Positions 8,908 to 18,968 of a DNA stretch of 30,199 nt are shown here, one piece after another. This DNA comes from Saprolegnia diclina VS20 (taxonomy: Eukaryota; Oomycota; Saprolegniomycetes; Saprolegniales; Saprolegniaceae). The stretch's first letter is position 1. Every line of letters starts with the position of its first letter. The stretch is taken from contig NW_008246164.1 in assembly GCF_000281045.1 (NCBI RefSeq), forward strand, positions 87,456-117,654, written 5' to 3'. The position numbers were made by a program, and so were the translations under genes. The notes beneath the pieces were generated by a model. It saw only the letters and a program-made list of their open reading frames with translations, ran no database searches and was not told the DNA's origin.

Positions 8908-9495
8908 ATGGATGCACCCAAGCGGCGAGACCATACGCCGTACTTGGACGTCATGACGGTGCAGTCGCGCCGGTACATCGCAATGGGCGACGCGGCGCAA
9001 GGCGAGCACCTGAAGCTCCTCGTCGAGCCCATCCACGTCCCCGACCTCAACCACACGGGCATCACGCGGGCGGTGGAGGGCGCGCCGGCGCTCTTCTACC
9101 CGACAGGCGCCAAGAATGTGCATTTCCGCCAAGTCATTCAGGCGTCGTTGGCGCAGAGCACGGACCTCGAGTCGCCATCGTTGAGCGGGCGGTCGGCGTC
9201 CACGGGTGCGCTGCCGTCGGTCGTGCAGCCGCAACGGGCCACGTTGCACCACGCCATGTCGCTCACGCTTGTCCACGACCCGTCGTCGAATACGTCGTCG
9301 CCAAGCTCGACGCCCAAGAAAGCCAAAAAGGGCAAAGCGCCCGGTGGCAACAGCAGCGACCATTTGTACGTACGCCGAGACAAGAAGACGGCGCAGCATT
9401 ACAAGGCCAAGGACGTCAAGACGCGCGATATCCTCGCCACCGTGCGCATGAACACCACCAAGATCACCAACCTCGTCAACCCCCACGCAACCTAG
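8908..9495 (+). CDS. Orphan basic protein, 195 residues
   Basis: One uninterrupted exon from ATG 8908 to TAG 9495, with the strong GC third-position bias of the other genes here, which argues that it is real. I do not recognise it. It has no signal peptide or membrane segment. Residues 1-80 look folded (LKLLVEPIHVPDLNH, then ALFYPTGAKNVHFRQVIQAS). Residues 85-135 are Ser/Thr/Pro-rich and probably disordered. A lysine cluster TPKKAKKGK at 135-143 could be a nuclear signal. The C-terminus (150-195) is again basic and helical (DKKTAQHYKAKDVKTRDILA). It stands alone, convergent with the minus-strand gene ending at 10117. Confidence 0.65.
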   Translation: MDAPKRRDHTPYLDVMTVQSRRYIAMGDAAQGEHLKLLVEPIHVPDLNHTGITRAVEGAPALFYPTGAKNVHFRQVIQASLAQSTDLESPSLSGRSASTGALPSVVQPQRATLHHAMSLTLVHDPSSNTSSPSSTPKKAKKGKAPGGNSSDHLYVRRDKKTAQHYKAKDVKTRDILATVRMNTTKITNLVNPHAT

Positions 9496-10116
9496 CGCTA
9501 CCTGCCAGCAAATTTCCTGTTAATCGTATTACCATTAAACACAAAGTGGATGGATCGCTCTGTGCGCAGCTCACTCCCAACGACTAACTCCGACGCATTC
9601 AGGCGTAGCGCTACGTATGCGAAGTCTTTGTGTCATAATGAACATAACGCAAAACACGTTCATATATATATAAACACACAAAGTTGTCCATCACACACCG
9701 GACCCTAGCCCCATTCCCGCGGTTGCGACGCCCAGCGAGAGTCCTGTGTCTACAGATGCGGCCAAAGGCTCGAGTTGACGGTGCACCGCTGCTGCCGACG
9801 CCACACCGCATAGGACATCCGAGGCAAGCTACCTCTACACTTGGGCTGACGGTATTGCCGTCCATCGAATAGCGCAGCACAGCCAACATGCTGCTGTATC
9901 ATGACCAGCCATCCCATTGTCGCTGAAGGATGACGTTTCCAAGCCGAGCTACATGTACGATGCGCCATCGATAAGGCCGACTGGACTCGTGTCAACCTAC
10001 GAGGAGCCGCTCCCAGTAAGTAGGAACGTTGGCTCCTCCGACACGCTCCGTCCCTATCTCTCTCGACACCATAGTCCCTCCAAAACCAAGTTGCAATTAC
10101 GTCGCACCTTAGCACA
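9496..10116. other. Convergent intergenic stretch
   Basis: About 620 bases between two genes that end toward each other. It contains a short AT run (CATATATATATA near 9660) and no coding bias. Open frames on the minus strand (for example 9750-10133) overlap the end of the next gene out of frame and are not supported. It is likely 3' flanking sequence on both sides. Confidence 0.5.
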
Positions 10117-12926
10117 CTACGCGAGGTAGACAAGGCGGTCGGCGAACGCGGTGCGCGCCTCTGGCCACACGTCGAGGACGAGGTCTATCGTGACCGGCGG
10201 CTCCAACCCGCCAAAGTCATGGCGAAGGAGAAGCACGAGCAACTGCGGCGTCATGCCGTCCTTGTCAATGTACGTCAAGAGCCGGTGGCGTTGCTGCCAG
10301 CGCACGCGCGCATAGACCACCGCGTGTAGCGACGGGAACGCTGCGCGACTAGCGTCGAACACCGCCTCGAGCTTTGCGCGCACGAGCTGATCCCACGCTG
10401 CGTCCGGTCGATCGGGCACCTGCGTCTCGTCGAGCAGCTGGCGGATCGCACGCCGGTACGCTGTGCGCGACACGTGCCGGACCGCACGCTTGATGATGCG
10501 GAGGCTGGGCAGCGTCGCGTCGTCCGCGACACTCGGGCGCAGCCCATCGCTACAGTATCAATCTATCAACTGGATACGTCGACCGGACGCCACGTACCGC
10601 ACTTGGACAAGATACCACGCTGCATCTTTCGACAGCGTTGGGTCACGGCTCGTATGGATCGTCTGAACGGCGGCGAGAATGTCACCTCGCGGGTCCAAGT
10701 CCTGGGCCCACGCCGGCAGCACGTCCAGCCAGCCAAAGGCACTCTCCACGTCGGTGGTCGACGGCGACGATCGGGGCGCCGGGTGCATTCTGCGGTACCG
10801 CGCGCGGGCCACTTCGATGAGGTTGTAGAAGCGGCGGTTGGTCGCGTCCGACTTCATGGGGCGATTGAGGCGCACGTCGTCGTGGCCAGGCACGCAGCCG
10901 CCCATGCAGTGCTCAACATACCGGTAGAGCTCGTGCGCGCGGAGCGACGGGCACACCCAGAGTGCATCGTCGAGGTGCTGGTGGATCGTCTTGGAGCATC
11001 GCAGCGGCTGCGCCTTCTTGCAGCAGTAGGGCAGAATGCGGTCGACAACCAGCGCCATCGGTGGCTTGTCCGTCGCCGGAAACGAGGCAAGCAGCTCGTC
11101 CGCGGTTGCGTCGGGGTGCTCGACGACGTACGCCAGTGCCTGCGCGCGCCACCGGGTGTAGCGCTTGGCGGCAGGTGTCTCTTCGGTCTCGCCAACGGCG
11201 TCCCCGTCGTCCATGACAAGCAACGGCGCCTCGCCAAAACCGAGACCGGTGCGGATCGCATTCGAAATCGCTGCCCGCTGCATCTCGTGCACGGCGGCCG
11301 TCGACGGAAAGGCGGTGAGCGTCTCGGGCACGTAGCCAAAGACGTTGGCGGCGTCGACAAACGCGTCGTACGGTGACGCGTGGTGCACGTCGCGCAACGT
11401 GGCTTGGACAATGGTTTCACGGACGCCGGTCGGCGGCACCTGTTTCCGGGACCAGTAAAGACTGTCGCGGCCGACCTCGATCGCGCGTTCATAGTGCAAG
11501 CTTGCTCTCTCGTACGTGATGAGCGCCCGCAGCAGCGACGCCGACGGAAAGGTCGGCGCTGACGCATCGAAAAACAAGTGCAGTTTCGTCGAGAGCTGCG
11601 CATCTGTGAGCGGCGACTCGCGGTCAAGCCACTCGCGGAGTGCATCGCGGTACCGGTGCACGCTCGGGTCCTGCAGTGCACGCTGGAGGACCGTCTACGA
11701 CAAGCCATGGCATTTTGCTGGCGTTGAAGGTCGGTCGCACCTCGGAAATGTGGTGCAGATACTGAGGCTCGGGTCGCGGCTAGTAGCAGGCGAATGAGTT
11801 CATGACGCCGGTATCGAATAATAGAGGAAGTACTAGGGACGGATGGCAGAGCGTGTGGCGCACCGCGCCGTCAACAAGGACGGGGTTGGCGTACAGCTGG
11901 CTTTGCAGGGACTGCGCGGCGGCCAGCCACGTGTGCCAGTGCGGCAAGTCCGCCGGTGCATTTGCGCGCAGCGCTGCATAGTAGGCTTGGCATTGATGTC
12001 GGACGTTGAACCGGTGCAGGTCCGACATGCGGTAGCGCTGGTAGTCGCGCAAAAGCGCCGCAAGCAGCAGTTGCTTGTAGTGCGACGGGAGCGCGGACGC
12101 GTTCTTTTCAAAGTACGCAAGTGCCTTCGCGACGAGACCCGGGTGCGGGAACCCACGGCTCGACCCACCGACCGACCGCACTTGCGCCCGCAGAAAGGCC
12201 ATGGCCCTAGCCCCAGCCAGTACTATAAGGAGAGTGTTCTGATGTAGTTGGATACGTACCCGTCGACGTTGCTCTGGAGTCCGTGCATTTGCACATATTG
12301 CTGCAGCCAGTGCAGGTACTTGGACGCGATCGGGAGCTCAGCGAGAAGCGACCGTGACACGCGTACGTAGCGGCGCACAAAGGTTTCGCGCACGTCGTCT
12401 TCGCCGGCCAACGGCAGCGCTTTTATCGTCCGCGCAAGCGTATTGAACGCATGAGGTAAAATGTCGGCGGTCAGCGGGTCTCGAAGTCGCGTGTCTTCGA
12501 GGATATGGGCGGTCAAGTCGCGCTGGCTCAAGTTCGGGTGCGGGGTCATAGGTGGCTGCATGGCATCCGCCGTCCCGACCGCCGCGACGTGGGCCAGATG
12601 CGGCGGCGTCAGCTGCTTGCGCTTGTGGAGGAGCCAGTTGAGTGGGTGCGCGTCGGCTTCGACGGCCGGCGCAAAAGACGGTACGGGGATCGTCGTAAAC
12701 GCGCCCGACGTACTCGCTTCGACCTACGGCAAAATCTCTGTCACGACCTTGTCGGATACATAAGATCTACCTCGCTGACGTGGAGTGCGTCACGAACATT
12801 ATAGGACGACAGCAGCGTCGCGCGATCGAGGATGTGGGGCATGCGCAGCTGACCGCGCGACGGGCGCCAAAACGGCGCCTTCTTGCGGACAAGGGTGACC
12901 TTGCGCTTCTTGATTGGTGGCGCCAT
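10117..12926 (-). CDS. Orphan nuclear protein with SV40-type NLS
   Basis: Six exons (12926-12771, 12723-12260, 12206-11834, 11779-11741, 11694-10598, 10549-10117) join in frame to 853 residues. Introns are 47, 53, 54, 46 and 48 bp, all ending in TAG, and phases match at every junction. The N-terminus PPIKKRKV (residues 3-10) is almost the SV40 large-T nuclear signal. The remainder is rich in Arg, Ala, Leu and Trp and looks helical, with no membrane segment; a CCKK and a CMGGC stretch occur in the middle of exon 5. I recognise no domain. The gene starts only 16 bp after the presumed stop of the TAF1A-like gene, on the same strand. An alternative 50-bp intron there would fuse the two into one protein. 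That context hints at a role in RNA polymerase I transcription, which is inference only. Confidence 0.68.
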
Positions 12927-12942
12927 CGGGGCGAGCTCGAAC

Positions 12943-14679
12943 CTAGTGGGTAGTCGGAACCTAAGACGCCGCTCGTAGAGAGGAGAACAGACTCGTGGAC
13001 GAGCTGCATCGCATCGCCAAACTCAGACGCCAGCGTGAGCACGCGAGCAACAAAGTCGGGCGCCAGGGACATGTGCGCGGCCACGACTGCCTTGTACAAG
13101 CTGAGCTCCATGTTGGCATCTACGCAAAGCCATCCAAGTTACTGTTGTCGTGGCCAAGACTCGAACCGGTGATAGATCCAGGGCTGAAGTACACGCGGCC
13201 CCACCACTGGCGTTGGGCAAGCGCAGCCACCAGCGTCGAGCTCGATGGCACCTACAACCCATGATGCAAAGAGGGATTCGGTGCGACGGAATACCGGTCC
13301 GAGAAGCGTCGCGAGCTGCTGCCAGAGCCAAAACGCATGCTGCGCGTGCAAGTCTTCGTACAAGAGACTGCCGCAGCTATCGATCGCGGTCGCCAGCGTC
13401 TCGCGCAGTACGTCTGTTGGGACGTGGCCTAGATCGCATGAGTCACGCGATGCCAGTGGCACACGTCACCATTGGCGTGGGCCGAGACGAGCGCTTGCAG
13501 TGGCTCGGCGGCCGATGGTTCGAGCCGCGCCCAGCTACAGCATCCACATGAGTTGTTGACGACCTCTCGCACAAGCACCGTCGGCACACGTCGACATGCG
13601 CATGCGTCGCAGTCGGGTAGTACAGCACGTAGAACCCGTAGGCCTAATCGCCGATCGAGTGAGCACTCTGGCTACGTTGAAACACAGCAAACCATGCGAC
13701 ATGCGTGCGGCTCGCGCGGGTTGCGGTGATAGAAGTGCTCGATGAAGTCGCCGGCGCGGGCAACCTCGTGCTTCATCACCAGCAGCTAACGGTATATAGC
13801 ATGCAAGACGACCGCAACGAGCTCTGTACCTGGACGTAGTATGTCATGTAGACGGGCGACGTTGGCGACAAGGTGGTCGCCCGCCGAAGCGCCATTTGGC
13901 CTTCTTGAAACAAGAGCGCCGTCCCGATTTTGGTCTCGAGCTCGTTGATGTGCAAGTTGCGGGGCAGACTATGGTCGCGAAACTGGGCGCGGAGGTCGGC
14001 GTCTTCGTAAAAGAGCAGCCAGTAGCAGAGGATGCCAAAGTCCGCCTGCACGTGCGCGTCGTCTCGGAATGCTTCCTAGCGGCAGGTGCAGGAGATCATA
14101 TAGCGTGCTTCACGTACGATCGACTGCATGTCGTCCTTGAAATGGCGGTATGCCAAGTACAAGTTGCCTTGCAGCAGGTGCAGAAGAAAGATCTCGCGCT
14201 GCATGACCGCCGCCTACGCTCTCGATAGCACCCGACACAAGAGAGCGCGAGGACGTACGTTGATCGACTCGTCGTTGAGCGCAACGAGGCTCTGCAGGTA
14301 GTGCAGAAGCGCAGCGATTCCGTCGGGCTGTCGGCGCAGAATCTCCATACTGGTCTACGCAAGCGTCAAGCGCATGGTCAAAAGCGATGCCTACCGTGAC
14401 GCAGAGATCGGGATGCGACTTGAACGAGCGGTAAATAGAGCGCAGGACCGAGGCGGCGCCATGGTAATCGCGGGCACCGACCAGCTACGATGGGCGAAAT
14501 GGTCGAATGGCCACCAGGGCGATAGGAGGTGGTCGGCGTACCACAGGCAGGAGCTGGTAGAGCTTCTCGATGGAGCCGTTGGCGACGCTGCGGTACGCGT
14601 TGTGCACGGGCGCGAAGGACAGGACTGCGTCGTCGTAGCTGCGGGCGCCGATCCCGCGGAGCTTCTCTCTCGCCGCCAT
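12943..14679 (-). CDS. TAF1A: TAF1A-like Pol I initiation factor subunit
   Basis: Twelve exons can be joined in frame: 14679-14542, 14484-14395, 14354-14259, 14213-14118, 14075-13830, 13785-13693, 13643-13579, 13534-13470, 13428-13295, 13251-13167, 13119-13001 and 12960-12943. The product is 414 residues; human TAF1A has 450. TAF1A is a helical-repeat subunit of the SL1/TIF-IB complex that places TBP on rRNA gene promoters in the nucleolus. The resemblance, judged from memory, runs in order: a helical repeat around LVGARDYHGAASVLRSIYRS, a REIFLLHLLQGNLYLAYRHF helix pair, VLRETLATAIDSCGS matching the family's LGLEVLFGVLDFAG, and QRQWWGRVYFSP matching the NWWPGFHFS block. Introns are 40-57 bp. 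The last exon (18 bp) is the weakest: a different splice would continue into the next gene. It diverges from the THUMPD3-like gene across a CCAAT-rich promoter. Confidence 0.6.
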
Positions 14680-14717
14680 CGTCCTGGTCGTGCTGGTGGC
14701 CAAGTGCGATGGTTGCG

Positions 14718-14946
14718 ATTGGTCAACTCCAATCTACCTGCGGATTGGATGAAAAGAGCTGGATTTAGACGCAAATACGCTGATGTGATTGGTGCACTGA
14801 ACTTGCGAGGCGAGGATTGGATGAAACAACGATACGTTTAAACGTCCCATTGGAAGGCGGCGAAATGCGTTTAAACCATCCCTGCGACGATTGGTCATAA
14901 TGGCACCAATGAAAAGCGGCGAATCTATCATCGGCAAGGCCATTGG
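14718..14946. promoter_or_regulatory. Divergent promoter with nine CCAAT/ATTGG boxes
   Basis: The 305-bp gap between the TAF1A-like and THUMPD3-like start codons carries ATTGG at 14718, 14744, 14788, 14816, 14849, 14890 and 14942, and CCAAT at 14729 and 14906. Two copies of GGATTGGATGAAA (14742 and 14814), two GTTTAAAC palindromes (14836, 14870) and two GGCGGCGAA-type motifs are also present. Such density suggests an NF-Y-driven bidirectional promoter. No TATA box is apparent. Confidence 0.6.
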
Positions 14947-14984
14947 CTCAAATTCAAAACGGGCCGCGACCCAACGAAGCGTGC

Positions 14985-17278
14985 ATGACGGAGCGCATCC
15001 AAGGCCGCGTCGTCGCTCGCCGCTACCACGGCAAAACCTGTACGTGTGGACAATAGCGTCTATCGTTTACGTACACTATATCGGCGTGTGGACCAACTAG
15101 TGTCGTTCTGCACGCTCTTGGTGCGCCACACGAGCGGCCTCGACCTTGCCACGTACAAGGACCACACCGCTGTGAACGACGATACCGGGCTGCCCGTTCA
15201 AGTCTGCTTTGAAGCCAAGCGTCTCGAGCGTACGTCTATGCTTCAACAGCACGTTCTTGTGTCTCATGCACGCGCGTACAGCGGTCGTCGCGCCCTGGCT
15301 GGCCTTTCCCGCTGCGAAGCGTGCGATCGTCCACAGTGACGAGGTGCTCGTCGACGTCGTGCCGCATGTCAACGCCCACGGCCGCGCACAGCTTCTCGTG
15401 CTTCGGTGGCGCTTTCTCGATACGGACGGTGGGCAAAACGCCACTGCCCTTTACATCACAAACGTACGCCTCCTGTAGGTCTTATCGATCCTGTCACGGC
15501 CCAGCACGACCTCCTCGAGAGCCATCTCGCCAAGGCCAGTGCCATCTTGCATCACTTTGTCGCTCTCCCCAAGCGACTACACCCCCTTCCCGCGCGACTC
15601 TCATGGCTCAAGACGGCGCTGCCGGGCGCCGCTGTCGCGCTCTGTTGTGGAATCCTGAGCCACCAAGACCGCATTGGCCTCCCGACGGCCGCAGCGATTC
15701 TGTCGACATCCTGGACGCTGCTTGCGACGCAGGATGTGTGGGCTCAGCGCATGCTGCCGCAGCTACCACCTCTGCCAGTACACCATACTACGAACGATGA
15801 CTGTAGCGCTGACACTGCCTAGGAGGCCGACATGGCGGTCGACCCGAATGTTTGCCGCCTCTTTGCGACCGTGCCCGGTGGCTTTCAGGACGTGGCCGCC
15901 GGCGAGCTCATCGAGAAGGTCGATGCATTCGACATTGAGCTTCTCGAAGGCAAGGTCGTCTTTTCGATCCCGCTTGCAGCCTTGCCGCGTCTTCGCTCGC
16001 TGCGCTCGATCGAGAAGCTCTACGTGCTCCTCCTCAAGGCCAGTGACGTCCTCGCCTCGGCGTACCCACAGCTGCAACAACGTGGTCGTTTATATCGTGT
16101 CTGCCTCTGTAGACACGTCCTCGGGCAGCTCCAGCACGATGTCCCCGCCGTCGTGCCGCGCGCTTACGTTGAGCATGCGCTGAGCGTCTACCAAGCGTTC
16201 CATACGCTTGAGCGTCGCCCGCAGACCTTTCGTGTGACACTCCGGCTGAGCGGCGTCGCGCCACGGAGCCAGCTCGAGCTCGCGCAAGCCTTGGCGGCGG
16301 GCATGCATCGGCGCTTCCAACTGTCGCCCGAGCTCAAGGTATTCCATTTGATCAAGAAGCTCAAGTATCCACGGGACGTAGGACTTTGATGTTGAGATCT
16401 TCTCGCATGTGCAGTACCCGCCACCGTACACGTCGGGCAGCGTGCTCCTTGGTCTCGCGCTGCTCCGGCGCACGATGGCCTTTGACGAGCTCGGCGAACA
16501 CGTCGGTACAGTCCATGGCGTCTCTCTCTTCGCAGCACTTGATCCGGACAACAGGCAACGGTGTGAGCGCAACGGGCCGGCAGCTGTCGCTGACGACGCT
16601 TCGCCCGACGATCGCGTACAATCTGCTCCGGCTCGCCCAGCCCAAGTCGAGCACGATCCTCGTCGACCCTATGTGCGGCTGCGGCACGATCCCCGAGATG
16701 GCGGCCAAGCACTTTAGCGGCCAGCTCGTGTGCATCGCCGGTACCGCCTGTCGCATCACCTATCAATGCTTCAATGTATCAATCCATCGCGACTCTAGGC
16801 GACTATGCGGACGCGGCGATCGAGCGCGCGGCGCACAACGCGGCCTTGGCGAGCGCAGCCAACCCGAACCTCTTCTTGGACGTGGTGCAGTGGGACTGTC
16901 GTCGGCTCCCGATTCGCCGGGACTTCGTCGATGCGCTCGTGACCGACATGCCGTTCGGGAAGCGCATTGGGTCGCACGCCAAGAACAATGGCAGCTACCC
17001 CGAGGTACCTGTCGTCGTACGAGGGGTCGGGTTAGCGGATACGGTTTAGATTTTGCACGAGTTTTGCCGCGTGACGAAGAAGGGCACCGGACATGCCGTG
17101 TTGCTAACGACCGAGCGCGAGCTCCTCACCAAGCAGCTCGGCCGATACAAGACATGTATTGCACCGAGTGGTCGCTACGGGCTCATAGAGTGGGATCGCT
17201 GTAGGGATCGCGCACCGTCAAGCGACCGTCAACGTTGGCGGCCTCGACGCCAAGTGCTTCCACCTCTCCTACTTGTAG
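14985..17278 (+). CDS. THUMPD3: THUMPD3-like tRNA guanine-N2-methyltransferase with N-terminal extension
   Basis: Exons: 14985-15039, 15101-15229, 15282-15428, 15479-15777, 15823-16338, 16382-16505, 16555-16740, 16799-17004, 17050-17155, 17205-17278; 613 residues. From residue 214 it follows THUMPD3: FATVPGGFQDVAAGE, a THUMP region ending FRVTLRLSG, FDVEIFSHVQ, LRPTIAYNLLRL, AdoMet motif DPMCGCGT (461-468), VQWDCRRLPIR, catalytic motif DMPFGKR (535-541), VTKKGTGHAVLLT and NVGGLDAKCFHL at the C-terminus. In animals THUMPD3 with TRMT112 makes m2G at tRNA positions 6/7. The first 210 residues are extra; GRVVARRYHGKTLSF looks like the start of an OB-fold, which is only a guess. A 45-bp intron (15778-15822, donor GTACAC, acceptor CCTAG) joins the two parts in phase. 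Without it the first part would stop at 15822, nine bases before ATG 15832, giving two genes of 224 and 400 residues. Confidence 0.78.
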
Positions 17279-17696
17279 TTGTTGAAGCCGGCGTTTGCGC
17301 AATGCAACGCCAAAGAGACGAGGCAGATGCTTCTCCGTGCACCCGACACAACCTCAAGCTACTATGATTCCTACCCCAAGTACTCATCCACGCGTCCACG
17401 GATGCTTCCTTCTTGGTCGACACCTCGCTACATGGGCGATTGCAGTGTCAAACTATTGCATTGGGACAGCGGCGTCGGCGAATGATGCCACACCAGCAAC
17501 AAGGAGAGGAGGACCACCTTGCATGCGGCGTCTCTACCTTGTTGGGTTCTAGAATGGCGTCCGTCAAGCGCAGTTTCGGAGTGGACATGAGTCAACGCCG
17601 GCGAATCGTAGCTCCGAATCGGGAGACAGCAACACACAACACAAAAGAGTGGTTACAAAGATAAATAGGCCCCTACCCCTAGAGGCGACGTGCATC
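17279..17696. other. Convergent intergenic stretch with in-frame readthrough tail
   Basis: This lies between the ends of the THUMPD3-like and bZIP-like genes. The first 200 bases stay open in the THUMPD3-like frame after its TAG, to 17485 (start LLKPAFAQCNAKET). This may be a relic of a longer C-terminus or chance. The rest shows no coding signal. Confidence 0.45.
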
Positions 17697-18968
17697 TTAG
17701 AGCAATAAGAAGTCCTTGACCATGCGTTCCGACATGGTGTCGTACATAAACATGGTGTTTTCGTTGAGCGGGAGATGGGCAAAGCGCACGTCCATGGCCA
17801 TCTTGCGGTCCAAGACCGCATTCGACTCGGCGTACCGGCGGATAATGTGCTCGCAAAAGCTGTCGTACGTGTTGGTCTCCGAGTAGAGACGCCGACCGGA
17901 CGCGTAGCTCGCACTCCGGTAGGCTTCGACAAGCGTACCGACGACGCCGTCTTGGACGACGGGCCGGAACACCACCCAGCGCTTGAAGAGCCATGGCTCG
18001 ACCGACGGATCGCTAAAGTCCGACGGGCCAAGGACCGATTGCTGACAGACCATGTGGCGCTCGCCGTCCGAGGTGCGTGCGACGATCGAGTTGTAGCTGA
18101 CGTTCGGCACGCCGTGGACCTGGAGCGACCAGCGGCCGATCGTCTTGGAGACGACAAAGGCCATGTCCGGGGTGAGCGACGTGACCTTGCAGAGGTCGGC
18201 GCTTTGCGCGTCCGGCGTCGTCTCCTGGAGCGACGCTTCCCAGATAAAGTCAAAGAGGTCCCGCGTGTTGCACGGAAAGAACTTTTCGTTGTAGAACGCG
18301 TAGCTGCGCTCCGTGATGCTGAGGCGGATCATCCACCCGTCCATGTGGATGGGCAGGCACGAGATCGAGTCGGGCGAAAACGACTTGGACTCGAGGTTGA
18401 CGTTCATGAGGATGTACGACCCGATCGTCGTAAGCTCTTGGTGCGTGCGCCCGTCGGCAAACGGCGACGGCTCGTCCGTCATGTTGCCGCGCTCGTCGTC
18501 CGACGAGTTCGGGTCGTCCTTGACCACGCGGACGCTTGTGAGCTCCTCGATCGTCGACTCGGTGCGGTCGAGGAGCGACGTGTCGAGGCTCGCGCAGGCC
18601 TTGCCGTGGTCGGCCATGGCCTTCCGGAGGTCCACAACATGAGCGCGCAAGAAATGCAGCTCGACCTTTTGCTTTCGCCGGCATTTCCGGCTCGCTGCGT
18701 TGATCTTGAGCTGGCGCTCGCGCGAAACCTTGGCCTTCTTCGTGTCCTTGGGGCACTTGGGCGAAATGTGCTGCTTGTTGCTGCCTTTGGCCTCGGTCGG
18801 CGGCAGCGACGAGAGCGACGTCGAGGCCGAGAGCGCGGGCGGCGGCAGCATCTGCGCGTGCAAGAAGAGCTGCGGGTGCATCGGCGCCGTGCTATTGCTA
18901 CTGTGGTGGTGGAGGTGCTGCAGCGACGCCTGGCGCTGACGGGCGTGCGACTCGTTCAAGATCGCCAT
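17697..18968 (-). CDS. bZIP-like transcription factor
   Basis: A single exon of 423 residues from ATG 18968 (MAILNESHAR) to TAA-type end 17697. The frame is open for a further 91 codons upstream, but that part has poor coding character, so the internal ATG is preferred. Residues 76-101 form a basic region with SRERQLKINAASRKCRRKQ. N90 is the invariant bZIP Asn, followed by C96 and R97, but Ser93 replaces the usual Ala. The zipper is short, with Leu at 107, 114 and 128 and a gap at 121. The N-terminus is Ser/His/Leu-rich (HLHHHSSNST). Residues about 215-400 look like a separate folded domain (WMIRLSITERSYAFY, then WSLQVHGVPNVSYNSIVAR). Oomycete genomes hold many bZIP proteins with atypical basic regions and START-like or M96-type C-termini; membership here is inferred. 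It should act in the nucleus. Confidence 0.75.
   Translation of the reverse strand: MAILNESHARQRQASLQHLHHHSSNSTAPMHPQLFLHAQMLPPPALSASTSLSSLPPTEAKGSNKQHISPKCPKDTKKAKVSRERQLKINAASRKCRRKQKVELHFLRAHVVDLRKAMADHGKACASLDTSLLDRTESTIEELTSVRVVKDDPNSSDDERGNMTDEPSPFADGRTHQELTTIGSYILMNVNLESKSFSPDSISCLPIHMDGWMIRLSITERSYAFYNEKFFPCNTRDLFDFIWEASLQETTPDAQSADLCKVTSLTPDMAFVVSKTIGRWSLQVHGVPNVSYNSIVARTSDGERHMVCQQSVLGPSDFSDPSVEPWLFKRWVVFRPVVQDGVVGTLVEAYRSASYASGRRLYSETNTYDSFCEHIIRRYAESNAVLDRKMAMDVRFAHLPLNENTMFMYDTMSERMVKDFLLL

Noticed and set aside
13141-13175. tRNA B-box-like GGTTCGAGTC on the minus strand
   Set aside because: No A-box, acceptor stem or anticodon arm could be folded around it; it lies at an intron of the TAF1A-like gene.
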